Positions 45,734 to 52,803 of a stretch of 52,803 nt of DNA are shown in pieces. The notes beneath the pieces are model-generated. The model did no database searches. It had not been told where the DNA came from and worked only from the letters and a program-made list of their open reading frames with translations. A program made the position numbers and the translations under genes. Source of the DNA: Myxococcaceae bacterium (GTDB lineage Bacteria; Myxococcota; Myxococcia; Myxococcales; Myxococcaceae); contig JAFGNZ010000335.1 of NCBI GenBank assembly GCA_016926755.1, positions 1 to 52,803 of the forward strand. Reading direction: 5' to 3'. The first letter of the stretch is position 1; every line of letters begins with the position of its first letter.

Positions 45734-46533
45734 ACGGCCGGGCGCCGCCCCCAGGTGGCCACCATCGCGGGACCGAAGAGCCAGCTGGAAGAGTCTCGCA
45801 TCAGCGTGATGGCCTCGGCCAGCTCGTGCCGGGTGAGCAGCCCGTGGGCCTCCATCTGCGGCAGGAGCGCCTCCGCCGTGAGCCGCCAGAACTCGGCCGC
45901 GGGCGAGCCGCCGTTGAAGAGGGGCATATCCACGTCGGTGCCCACCTGCTGCAGCCCGTGCTGCTGCATCAGCATGGGCACCTTGCGGGCCCACCCCGAG
46001 TCCATGCCCCGGCGGTGCCCCGTCTCTCTCATGGCCTTCCAGAAGCGGGGATAGATCGCAGGCACCCCATTCTCGATGAGCGTGGGGAAGAGCTCGTGCT
46101 CCTCCACCAGCAACCACCCGCCGGGCTTGAGCGAAGTCATCAGCCACTCCAGCACCTGCTCGCGCTGCGGCAGGTGCATCAGCACCAGCCGGGCGTGGAC
46201 GAGATCAAAGGCCTGCTCGGGAGGCCGCTCGCGGGTGATGTCCTGCTGGCGCACAGCCAGGTTCGGCTCGGCCTTGTCATCCAGGAAGCGAGGATCCAGG
46301 TCCACCGCCAGCACGCGCCCCTGGGGGCCCACCTGCTGGCTCAGCCAGAGGGCGATGGAGCCGCTGCCGAAGCCCACCTCGAAGCAGCTCCAGCCCTCGC
46401 GCAGGCCCAGCGCCTGAACGCGCCGATGGGTGGCTGGATCCGCATGGTCCGCCAGCCGATCCAGGCGCTGGCGCATGTCCTGCCTGGCAAAAAGGTAGGC
46501 GTCCGCAGTCTTCCGGGGTTCCTCGTGTGACAT
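45730..46533 (-). CDS. Class-I SAM-dependent methyltransferase
   Basis: A 267-residue soluble methyltransferase. Motif I is FEVGFGSGSIALWL, the acidic motif II is VLAVDLDPRFLD, and later motifs include DLVHARLVLMHLP and LLVEEHELFP, a typical Methyltransf_11/31-like fold. The substrate is not evident; Myxobacteria carry many such enzymes in secondary metabolism and small-molecule modification. The start at 46533 has GAGGAGG before it; longer frames extend upstream without sense. It overlaps the CinA gene by four bases, making a two-gene operon. A TTGACA-type promoter candidate lies about 170 bases upstream. Confidence 0.85.
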   Translation of the reverse strand: MSHEEPRKTADAYLFARQDMRQRLDRLADHADPATHRRVQALGLREGWSCFEVGFGSGSIALWLSQQVGPQGRVLAVDLDPRFLDDKAEPNLAVRQQDITRERPPEQAFDLVHARLVLMHLPQREQVLEWLMTSLKPGGWLLVEEHELFPTLIENGVPAIYPRFWKAMRETGHRRGMDSGWARKVPMLMQQHGLQQVGTDVDMPLFNGGSPAAEFWRLTAEALLPQMEAHGLLTRHELAEAITLMRDSSSWLFGPAMVATWGRRPAV

Positions 46534-46856
46534 GAGCCTCCTCGTCGAGATGAGAATGGGGTGCTGCCCGGTACGGCCCCCCTGCTCGCCATGGCTCGAA
46601 CGCACGCCCGCCATCAGCCACGGCTTGCTCCAAGCGCTCGAAGCAGTGTCGTCACCAGCAGTCCTCTGACGAGGCTTTGCTCACGTACCACTCCCGGCAG
46701 CTTAGGCCACCAACCGGCCGGGTTGTCAAAGCCACCGACCCCACGGTCCGCGGCGCTCAGCGCGGCAGTGGCATGACTTGCGCCAGGACTGCGAGACTCA
46801 CTCCCAGAACCCGCTCCGCGCCGCGCGCCGCACCGCTGGCGCTCACGAGGCCACAC
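46534..46856. other. Divergent intergenic region, methyltransferase and FKBP genes
   Basis: About 320 bases with no protein-like frame. It holds the promoter candidate at 46701-46729 for the minus strand. I find no convincing promoter for the FKBP gene on the plus strand; a TGGCATGACTTGC element near 46767 is too short for a sigma-54 promoter. Confidence 0.4.
46701..46729 (-). promoter_or_regulatory. Candidate promoter for the methyltransferase-CinA operon
   Basis: On the minus strand TTGACA (plus 46724-46729) is followed after 17 bases by CCTAAG (plus 46701-46706), which matches only three of six -10 positions. The exact -35 makes it plausible; the leader would be about 160 bases. Confidence 0.35.
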
Positions 46857-47309
46857 ATGCTCCGCTTCCTGACGCTCTCTTCACTCCTGTGGTTGCTCGG
46901 CTGTGGCGGAGAGAGCTCCTCGGGAGATCCGACGCAGGTCACCTATGCGCCAGCGCTCGGCGTGGACCTGGCCGCCATGGAGCGCCGCGAGAGCGGGCTC
47001 TACGTGGGGGACCTCCAGGTGGGCACTGGCGATCAGGCCACCCTGGGGCGACAGGTCACGGTGCACTACACGGGGTGGCTGCCGGACGGGACGCAGTTCG
47101 ACAGCAGCCGCGCTCGCGAGCCGTTCTCCTTCACCCCGGGCCAGCAGCGGGTCATCGACGGCTGGGAGGAGGGCATCGTCGGCATGAAGGTAGGGGGGCT
47201 GCGCAAGCTCGTCATCCCCTCCACGCTGGGCTACGGCGCGCAGGGCCGCGGCCAGATCCCTCCCAACTCGGTGCTCATCTTCGATGTGGAGCTGGTATCC
47301 ATCCCCTGA
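46857..47309 (+). CDS. Small FKBP-type peptidyl-prolyl isomerase lipoprotein
   Basis: A 150-residue exported FKBP. The signal peptide ends with LWLLGC, lipidated at Cys16. The mature protein is a single FKBP domain (about 48-150) without the helical dimerisation domain of Mip: VTVHYTGWLPDGTQFDSS, FTPGQQRVIDGWEEGIVGMKVGGLRKLVIP and YGAQGRGQIPPNSVLIFDVELVSI. It helps fold exported proteins. It is one of two FKBP lipoproteins in the window; the other is at 25733-26530. Its start has no strong ribosome-binding site. It lies divergent from the methyltransferase-CinA operon. Confidence 0.93.
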   Translation: MLRFLTLSSLLWLLGCGGESSSGDPTQVTYAPALGVDLAAMERRESGLYVGDLQVGTGDQATLGRQVTVHYTGWLPDGTQFDSSRAREPFSFTPGQQRVIDGWEEGIVGMKVGGLRKLVIPSTLGYGAQGRGQIPPNSVLIFDVELVSIP

Positions 47310-47622
47310 GTTCTCGCCTGAGCTTTCATTCGGCCCGCCTCCCGCACTGGCAGGCAATCTGCCCGTTCATCCCCTGGACAGGGGGCTTCCCGGCGGGGAT
47401 GGTTCCGCGCTCACCCGCCGTTCGGAAGCCAGCCGCATGTTGGTTGAAATGTGCGCCAGTTACAGGAATCCCCTCCAACTCCTGGAGGGTTGACCAGTAC
47501 GCTGTGGAGCTGTCGAGCCCCTGCCCTGAGGGCTGATAGCGATATGGTGCAGGGCGTCGCAGTCGGAAGGTCAGGTAGGCCGTTTGATTCGCCCTGAGTG
47601 CTTGTTCGAGTCCATGAGGTGG
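47310..47622. other. Intergenic region before the response-regulator kinase gene
   Basis: About 310 bases without a clear coding frame. It holds an inverted repeat CCCTCC/GGAGGG (47471-47489) immediately followed by TTGACC (47490-47495), a possible -35 without a good -10, and a GCCCT-G-AGGGC palindrome near 47522-47532. The leader ends in GAGGTGG before the ATG. Confidence 0.4.
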
Positions 47623-49956
47623 ATGTCCCGGCCCAGCGCACCCCGGCCCCGCCTTGCGGGGAGCTCCCAGCCTCCCCCTCCGTCGAGGCGTGAGAGCGAC
47701 GGCGAGCCTCAGCGACTCACCGTCGCCGGAGGAGCCACCGAGCCGAGCGTCCTGCTGGTGGACGACAACCCGGCCAACCTCATCGCCCTGGAGGCCATCC
47801 TCGTGCCGCTGCAGGTGCGGCTCATCAAGGCCTCCTCGGGCGAGCAGGCGCTCAGGCTCCTGCTCTCCGAGGAGTTCGCCGTCATCCTCCTGGATGTGCA
47901 GATGGTGGGCCTGGACGGCTATGAGACGGCCGCCCTCATCAAGCAGCGCGAGCGCACCCGCAACATCCCCATCATCTTCCTCACCGCCTATGGCAGCAAC
48001 GAGGCGGACGTGAAGGCGGGCTACGCGCACGGCGCGGTGGACTACCTGCAGAAGCCCTACTCGCCGGACGTGCTGCGCTCGAAGGTGGCCGTCTTCATCG
48101 AGCTCTTCCGCGCACAGCAGCAGGTGCGGCACCAGGCGGAGCTGCTGCGCCAGCAGGAGGCCGCCGCGCGCCAGGCCGCGCACCGGGCCGCCGCCTACAT
48201 CGCCCAGCTCCAGGAGCTCACCTCCCGGCTGGCGGAGGCCACCTCCGTGGAGCAGGTGATGCGCGCGCTCTTCGAGGAGGGGCTCGTCACGCTGGGGGCC
48301 CACGCGGGCTCGCTCTGTCTCCTGGACGCGACCGGACAGGTGCTCGAGGTAGTGCAGGCCGTGGGGTACCCGGAGGAGGTGCTGGCCCGCTGGCTGCGGA
48401 TGCCGCTCTCCAGCCCCGTGCCCCTGGCGGACGCAGTCCGTGAGGGGCGGCCCCAGTGGCTGTCCTCTCGCGCGGAATGGCTGGCCCGCTACCCCCATAT
48501 AACCCCCTCGAGCTCCAGCCGTGCCGCCGCCGCCCTGCCCCTGCTGGTCAAGGGGCGCGTGCTGGGCGCCATCGGGCTCTCCTTCCTGAACGAGCGCGGC
48601 TTCAGCGAGGACGACCGGACCTTCTTCACCGCGGTCGGCCATGCCTGCGCGCAGGCCATTGACCGCGCCCAGCTCTACGAAGAGGAGCGCCTGGCCAATG
48701 AGCGGGTGAGGACCGCCGCCGCGCGCCTCCAGGTGCTGGCCGAGGCCACCGACGCCTTCGGCGCGGCCAACCGCGATCTGCCCGCGCTGTTCGAGGCCAT
48801 CTCCGCCCAGGTGGTGCGGCACGTAGGAGACGCGAGCCTCCTCAGCCTGCTGTCCGCGGACGGCCACCAGCTGGAGCCGGCCTCCCTGCGCCACGTGGAC
48901 CCGACCCTCCAGGAGCACTCGCTCCGGCTGCTCGCCGCCGCCCCGGTGCGGCTCGGAGAGGGGCTCACGGGCAGGGTCGCGCAGACCGGCCAGGCGCTGT
49001 TCCTCCCGGTCATCTCCCGGGAGGAGCTCCACGCCGAGCTCAACCCCGAGTACCGCGCCGCGTTCGATGAGCACCCCATCCACTCCTGCATCGTCGTGCC
49101 GCTGCGGGCGCAAGGGCGCGTCATCGGCACGCTGATCACCGCGCGCTACTCCCCGGGCCGGCCCTTCACGCGGGAGGATCAGCGGCTGCTGGAGGAGCTG
49201 GCCAACAAGGCGGCGCTCTCCATCGAGAACGCCCGCTTCTTCCAGCAGCAGCAGCGCGATCAGGAGGAGCTGCGCCGCCGGACCGAGTTCGAGCAGCAGC
49301 TCATCGGCATCGTGTCCCATGATCTCCGCAACCCGCTGGGGGCCATCACCATGGCGGCGGGGCTGCTCCAGGCCAGCCCGGGGCTGAACGAGCGGCAGCT
49401 CAAGGCGGCCTCCCGCATCGCCTCGTCATGCGAGCGGGCCACGCGCCTGATCCGAGACTTCCTGGACTTCACCCAGGCGCGCCTGGGCAGCGGCCTCCCC
49501 CTGAAGCGGCGCCCCATGGATCTGCACGAGGTGACGCGCCACGTGGTGGACGAGGTGCTGCAGGCGCACCCGGACCGCCAGGTGCTGGTGGAGACGAGCG
49601 GAGACGGACAGGGCGAGTGGGATCCTGATCGCATCGCCCAGGTGCTCACCAACCTGGTGGGCAATGCGCTGGCCTACAGCCCGCAGGGCACCCGGGTGAG
49701 CGTGAAGACGCACAGCGAGCCGGGGAGCACGCTGCTGTCGGTCCACAACCACGGGACGCCCATCTCCCCCGAGCTGCTCCCCCGCCTCTTCGAGCCGCTC
49801 ACCCGCGGCGCGCCCACCAGCGGGCAGCACAGCCGCAGCATCGGCCTGGGCCTCTACATCGTCCGGGAGATCGTCCGAGGCCACGGCGGGGGCGTGGATG
49901 TGACTTCCAGCCAGGAGACAGGCACCACCTTCACCGTGCGGCTGCCTCGGATCTGA
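47623..49956 (+). CDS. Hybrid sensor: receiver-GAF-GAF-histidine kinase
   Basis: A 777-residue cytoplasmic two-component protein. A receiver domain comes first (about 42-165), with phosphoacceptor D91 in LLDVQM and K144 in LQKPYS. Two GAF domains follow (about 200-360 and 370-540), then HisKA with H566 in [15 protein letters not shown] and an HATPase domain with [10 protein letters not shown] and [12 protein letters not shown] receiver before the kinase lets an upstream kinase regulate it; such reversed hybrids are common in myxobacteria. No transmembrane segment is seen. GAGGTGG lies directly before the ATG at 47623, so I prefer it to the TTG at 47584. No separate response regulator is adjacent. 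Confidence 0.9.
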   Translation: MSRPSAPRPRLAGSSQPPPPSRRESDGEPQRLTVAGGATEPSVLLVDDNPANLIALEAILVPLQVRLIKASSGEQALRLLLSEEFAVILLDVQMVGLDGYETAALIKQRERTRNIPIIFLTAYGSNEADVKAGYAHGAVDYLQKPYSPDVLRSKVAVFIELFRAQQQVRHQAELLRQQEAAARQAAHRAAAYIAQLQELTSRLAEATSVEQVMRALFEEGLVTLGAHAGSLCLLDATGQVLEVVQAVGYPEEVLARWLRMPLSSPVPLADAVREGRPQWLSSRAEWLARYPHITPSSSSRAAAALPLLVKGRVLGAIGLSFLNERGFSEDDRTFFTAVGHACAQAIDRAQLYEEERLANERVRTAAARLQVLAEATDAFGAANRDLPALFEAISAQVVRHVGDASLLSLLSADGHQLEPASLRHVDPTLQEHSLRLLAAAPVRLGEGLTGRVAQTGQALFLPVISREELHAELNPEYRAAFDEHPIHSCIVVPLRAQGRVIGTLITARYSPGRPFTREDQRLLEELANKAALSIENARFFQQQQRDQEELRRRTEFEQQLIGIVSHDLRNPLGAITMAAGLLQASPGLNERQLKAASRIASSCERATRLIRDFLDFTQARLGSGLPLKRRPMDLHEVTRHVVDEVLQAHPDRQVLVETSGDGQGEWDPDRIAQVLTNLVGNALAYSPQGTRVSVKTHSEPGSTLLSVHNHGTPISPELLPRLFEPLTRGAPTSGQHSRSIGLGLYIVREIVRGHGGGVDVTSSQETGTTFTVRLPRI

Positions 49957-49994
49957 CCTGACGGCTTGGAGATCGCGGCCCGACCTGTCAGGTC
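49955..49994 (+). terminator. Long hairpin after the hybrid sensor gene
   Basis: GACCTGAC and GTCAGGTC form a perfect eight-base stem starting inside the TGA stop codon, with a 24-base loop. The right arm is part of a compact palindrome (49983-49993) that recurs at 50673-50683. It may be a terminator, an operator or both. Confidence 0.45.
49983..49993. repeat. ACCTG-N-CAGGT palindrome, copy 1
   Basis: ACCTGTCAGGT is a 5+1+5 palindrome about 150 bases before the small membrane-protein gene. An equivalent copy is upstream of the next gene. Two near-identical sites before two successive genes suggest a shared regulator. Confidence 0.45.
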
Positions 49995-50141
49995 TCCCCT
50001 ACATGCACGCCGCGCGCGGGCGCCACGCCTGGCGTCCTGGCGCAACCAGTTGTCGGCTGGACAGAAGCATGGCGTGGTCCGGTAACCTTTCAATCCGTCG
50101 GCAATTCGCCACCCCGAATCCGCCCACCTTGGAGGGGAAGG

Positions 50142-50678
50142 ATGAACAGGCTCACCCTGGTCACGGGACAGCAGGACAAGTCTTTCTTCACCTACGCCCG
50201 TGTGCTGGCGACGCAGATCCTCTACCTCACGCCCGTCTTCTGGCTGCTGGAGCTGACGCAGAACCAGCTCTTCCGCATCGTCCAGGGTGAGTGGGGGTGG
50301 ATCTACCCGTCCTCGCCGTATCAGTGGTTCTCGTTCGCCAGCCTGCTGGTGTGGGCGCTGGGCATCGGGGTGATGTGGACGCTGCACTACTACTGGTTCT
50401 ACCCGAGGCGGGTGGCGGTGTGGCGGCGCGTGGCCTACGGCACCATCGCCGCGTGGGGCATCGAGTGGGCGGGTGGCTTCGTGCACGACAAGCTGCTGGG
50501 CACCCCGCTGCAGGTGTGGCCGGGCTCGCCGCTGGTCTACGTGAGCTTCGGCGCCATCTTCTTCTGGATGAGCAACATCATCATCTACCACCTGCTCACC
50601 GTGAGCACGGTGGACCTGACGCCGGACTACGACGCGCCAGAGGATGCCCGAAACTTCCCGGCGTCCGCGGACACCTGA
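50142..50678 (+). CDS. Small multi-pass membrane protein of unknown function
   Basis: A 178-residue protein rich in Trp, Tyr and Phe. It has about four hydrophobic segments: YLTPVFWLLELTQNQLF, WFSFASLLVWALGIGVMWTL, YGTIAAWGIEWAGGFVHDK and LVYVSFGAIFFWMSNIII. The pattern and spacing resemble small membrane proteins with a carotenoid-cyclase-like or lipid-linked fold, but I do not recognise a family. GGAGGGGAAGG precedes the ATG, so translation is probably strong. The stop codon lies in a hairpin (50670-50686). A palindromic site precedes the gene, and a related one overlaps its end before the DUF2378 gene, suggesting joint control. Confidence 0.68.
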   Translation: MNRLTLVTGQQDKSFFTYARVLATQILYLTPVFWLLELTQNQLFRIVQGEWGWIYPSSPYQWFSFASLLVWALGIGVMWTLHYYWFYPRRVAVWRRVAYGTIAAWGIEWAGGFVHDKLLGTPLQVWPGSPLVYVSFGAIFFWMSNIIIYHLLTVSTVDLTPDYDAPEDARNFPASADT

Positions 50679-50686
50679 CAGGTGTC
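50670..50686 (+). terminator. Stop-codon hairpin with ACCTG-N-CAGGT core
   Basis: GACACCT and AGGTGTC form a perfect seven-base stem. The stop codon TGA (50676-50678) lies across its loop. The core ACCTGACAGGT (50673-50683) is the second copy of the palindrome found at 49983-49993. Confidence 0.45.
50673..50683. repeat. ACCTG-N-CAGGT palindrome, copy 2
   Basis: ACCTGACAGGT is the same 5+1+5 palindrome as at 49983-49993 except for the central base, in this case 74 bases before the DUF2378 gene. Confidence 0.45.
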
Positions 50687-50756
50687 ATGGGCTCTCCCCG
50701 CCGGCCGAGCCCTTCCTGAGGTCCCTCTCCTTCGACTCGCAGCCCAGGAGCAGCGC

Positions 50757-51416
50757 ATGATCGCCACGCCTCTCGAGCAGACTCGGCGCAAGGAGCCCGT
50801 GGCCTTCGACCAGCTGATGGAAGGCCTCCTGCTCCACGCCATGAAGGGGCGGCTCGACGAGGGGGCCCAGCGCCGGCTGCGCGGCCTGGGCGTGGACCTG
50901 GAGCGGCCCCTGCTCAGCGCCTACCCGCTGATGACACTGCTGGAGACGCTCCGGCTCTGCTCGGACGTGCTCCACCCGGAGCTGCCGCGCGAGGAGGCCC
51001 GGTACCGGCTGGGAGCCCGGACGCTCGAGGGCTTCGGCGCCACCGGCATGGGCAAGGCGCTGTTCGGGATGGCGCGCCTGTGGGGCTCCCGGCGGATGCT
51101 GAGCCACATGACGCGCGTCTTCCAGACGGGCGTCAACTACGCGCGGGCCCGCTCGCGAGAGCTGCCGGGCGGGGACGTGGAGGTGACGGTGGAGGTACTG
51201 CCGGAGTTCCGCGCCGCGATCAGCCCCCGGCCCGGGCTGGATCCCCACTTCGTGCGCGGCATCATCGCGCAGCTGATGGAGGTGTGCGGGGACTCCATCC
51301 CGGTCAGCCTCGTGCTCCCGGCGGATCCGACCGGGCTCAGCTTCACGTACCGCGTGCCGCTCTCCCAGGCGCAGGCCCGGCCAGCGGCGCCGGTGCCCCC
51401 AGCCCGCGCGCAGTGA
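50757..51416 (+). CDS. DUF2378 (TIGR02265) myxobacterial protein
   Basis: A 219-residue soluble protein of the DUF2378 family, a lineage-restricted, highly expanded family of Myxococcales whose function is unknown. Family features seen are the opening FDQLMEGLLLHAMKGRLDEGAQRRL, the DLERPLLSAYPLMTLLETLRL segment and the closing RPGLDPHFVRGIIAQLMEVCG, followed by an alpha/beta end. The tail is Ala/Pro-rich. AGGAGC lies eight bases before the ATG. It is 79 bases after the small membrane protein gene and 52 before the acyl-CoA ligase, all in the same direction. No catalytic residues can be named. Confidence 0.85.
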   Translation: MIATPLEQTRRKEPVAFDQLMEGLLLHAMKGRLDEGAQRRLRGLGVDLERPLLSAYPLMTLLETLRLCSDVLHPELPREEARYRLGARTLEGFGATGMGKALFGMARLWGSRRMLSHMTRVFQTGVNYARARSRELPGGDVEVTVEVLPEFRAAISPRPGLDPHFVRGIIAQLMEVCGDSIPVSLVLPADPTGLSFTYRVPLSQAQARPAAPVPPARAQ

Positions 51417-51468
51417 GCCGCGGCTCGGGAGCGCCACGGCGGGGTGGAGCGGGTAGGCTCACCGCCCC

Positions 51469-52803
51469 ATGACGACCTCCGACACGCCTCCGGCGCTCCC
51501 CGCGGGGTACGACGACGACGATTCCTTCGCAGGAGCTCCGTGCCTCCTCCAGGTGTTCCTGGAGCACGCCCGGAGCACGCCGGAGCGGCTCGCCCTGATC
51601 TGCGGTGAGGAGCGCTACACCTACGGCGAGCTCGCCCGCCGCGTCACCGCCTTCGCCCAGGCGCTCCTGCGCCGCCGCCTCCTGGACATGGGCGAGCGGG
51701 TCGCCCTCTTCCTGGAGAACAGCCCCGAGTTCGTCATCGCCTACCTTGGCGTGCAGTACGCCCACGGCGTCGTGGTGCTCGTCAACACGCAGTACCGGCA
51801 GACGGAGCTGGATCACCTCCTCACGGACTCCGGGGCCCGCGCCTGCGTCACCGGGGCCGCTGGCGCCGCGGAGCTGGCCCCGCTGCTGCCCGGGCTCCCC
51901 GCGCTGAAGTGGCTCATCCCCGTGGAGCCGCTGAGCACCCCGCTCCCGCCGTCCCTCACCCTGCTGCCCTTCGACCAGCTGCTCGCGGAGCCCATCGACG
52001 CGCAGCGCCCCATGTCGGTGCCCGGGCACATCAACCTCGCGGTGCTCGGCTACACCTCCGGCACCACCGGGCGCTCCAAGGGCGCCATGCTGCGGCAGAG
52101 CAACCTGCTCGCCAACATCCGCGCCGTCACCGAGGCCTGGCGGTGGACGGCCGAGGACCGGCTGCTGCTCGCCCTGCCCTTGTTCCACGCCCACGGGCTC
52201 ATGGTGGGTCTGCACGGCACGCTCTACACCGGCGCCAGCGTGGACCTGCGCCGCCGCTTCGTGGCCTCGGAGGTGCTGGAGGCCCTGCGCGCCGATCCGG
52301 CCATCACGATGTTCTTCGGCGTGCCCACCATGTACGGGCGCCTGCTGGAGGAGGCCCGGCGCACCGGCCTGCGGCCCCGTCCCCTGCGGCTGATGGTCTC
52401 CGGCTCCGCGCCGCTCAGCGCTCAGCTCTTCCACGAGATCGAAGCCGAGCTCGGCCAGCGCATCCTCGAGCGCTACGGGATGACCGAGACGATCATGAAC
52501 ACCACCAACCCCTACGACGGCGAGCGGCGCCCGGGCACCGTGGGCATGCCCTTCCCCGGCCAGGAGGCGCGCGTGGTGGACGTGCGCACGCGCAAGCCGG
52601 TGCCGGACGGGGAGACGGGCGAGCTCGAGGTCCGTGGCCCGCACGTCTTCGCCGGCTACTGGGGGCGGGAGGAGGCCACGCGGGAGTCGTTCGATCCGGA
52701 CGGGTGGTGGTTCCGCACGGGGGATCTGGGCCTCCGGGACTCGGACGGCTACTTCCACATCACCGGCCGCGCGCGCGAGCTCATCATCAGCGGCGGCTTC
52801 AAC
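51469..52803 (+). CDS. Malonyl-CoA synthetase-like (MatB-type) acyl-CoA ligase, partial
   Basis: The first 445 residues of an AMP-forming adenylating enzyme, cut off by the window end within the A8 region (GRARELIISGGFN), just before the catalytic lysine of the C-terminal domain. The P-loop-like A3 motif is GYTSGTTGRSKGAM, A5 is ERYGMTETIMNTTNPYDGER and A7 is GWWFRTGDLG. The sequence ERYGMTET-x-MNT-x-NPYDG and ALPLFHAHGLMV are strikingly like MatB, which makes malonyl-CoA or methylmalonyl-CoA for polyketide and fatty-acid synthesis. The start ATG at 51469 gives the usual N-terminus. Other short-chain acyl-CoA synthetases remain possible until the C-terminus is seen. Confidence 0.9.
   Translation, partial: MTTSDTPPALPAGYDDDDSFAGAPCLLQVFLEHARSTPERLALICGEERYTYGELARRVTAFAQALLRRRLLDMGERVALFLENSPEFVIAYLGVQYAHGVVVLVNTQYRQTELDHLLTDSGARACVTGAAGAAELAPLLPGLPALKWLIPVEPLSTPLPPSLTLLPFDQLLAEPIDAQRPMSVPGHINLAVLGYTSGTTGRSKGAMLRQSNLLANIRAVTEAWRWTAEDRLLLALPLFHAHGLMVGLHGTLYTGASVDLRRRFVASEVLEALRADPAITMFFGVPTMYGRLLEEARRTGLRPRPLRLMVSGSAPLSAQLFHEIEAELGQRILERYGMTETIMNTTNPYDGERRPGTVGMPFPGQEARVVDVRTRKPVPDGETGELEVRGPHVFAGYWGREEATRESFDPDGWWFRTGDLGLRDSDGYFHITGRARELIISGGFN

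Noticed and set aside
46764-46780. Possible sigma-54 promoter (TGGCATGACTTGC) before the FKBP gene
   Set aside because: GG and GC are separated by eight bases, not the ten needed between the -24 and -12 elements.
50142-50678. Assignment of the small membrane protein to lycopene cyclase
   Set aside because: Only overall hydrophobicity and Trp/Tyr content agree; no PxExx(E/L)-type cyclase motif is present.
51343-52758. Minus-strand frame of 471 codons at the right edge
   Set aside because: It is the shadow of the acyl-CoA ligase, whose A3, A5, A7 and A8 motifs are clear on the plus strand.

Overview
The window is chromosomal DNA of very high G+C with strong third-position GC bias, almost certainly from a myxobacterium of the Myxococcus/Cystobacter/Archangium type. 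The evidence is a DUF2378 (TIGR02265) protein, a family restricted to Myxococcales; a GYF/TonB-like protein with an AgmX/PglI (GltJ-type) C-terminus; fused Ser/Thr-kinase/AAA/histidine-kinase and kinase/WD40 proteins; many lipoproteins; and an ECF sigma factor linked to a caspase-like protease. The genus cannot be fixed from the sequence alone. No rRNA, tRNA, CRISPR array, prophage or intact insertion sequence was recognised.

Layout. Bases 1-220 hold a decayed transposase fragment. Bases 238-4246 (minus) are a tight, overlapping four-gene operon: ECF sigma factor, zinc-binding membrane anti-sigma factor, secreted caspase-like protein with a probable C-terminal beta-barrel, and a Cys-rich lipoprotein. 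It is the most unusual unit here. Facing it is a methyl-accepting chemotaxis protein (4421-6010), then a 1826-residue Ser/Thr kinase-ATPase-GAF-PAS-histidine kinase and a CheR methyltransferase. Bases 12578-15274 encode a large VioB/RebD-like ferritin-fold protein without other violacein or rebeccamycin genes. From 15451 to 19421 lie small envelope and signalling genes, an R3H/SpoIIIAA-like ATPase, a broken CAP-domain gene and a glutaredoxin lacking both catalytic cysteines. Bases 19583-23077 encode a kinase with about 16 WD40 repeats.

Bases 23086-26943 hold a STAS-like protein, a dienelactone hydrolase and aldo/keto reductase pair, a Mip-like FKBP lipoprotein and a GlsB-type membrane protein. 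Bases 27100-31532 hold a five-repeat CARDB lipoprotein and an EF-hand membrane protein. Then come a HelD-like helicase (31681-33786), the GltJ-like protein (34090-35868), a secreted metallopeptidase (35968-39528), a cytochrome P450, an orphan N6-adenine methyltransferase with a zinc ribbon, a MATE exporter, a second STAS-like gene behind a clear promoter-operator, a methyltransferase/CinA pair, a second FKBP lipoprotein, a receiver-GAF-GAF-histidine kinase, a small membrane protein, the DUF2378 protein and a truncated MatB-like acyl-CoA ligase.

Most neighbours form small units rather than one pathway. The clear operons are the sigma/anti-sigma/caspase/lipoprotein set, aldo/keto reductase with dienelactone hydrolase, and methyltransferase with CinA. 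Possible units are VioB-like with CheR, and STAS-like with MATE. The overall theme is signal transduction and envelope or secreted proteins, as expected of a social, predatory bacterium. A recurrent architectural feature is terminator-like hairpins whose loop or stem holds the stop codon of the adjoining gene.
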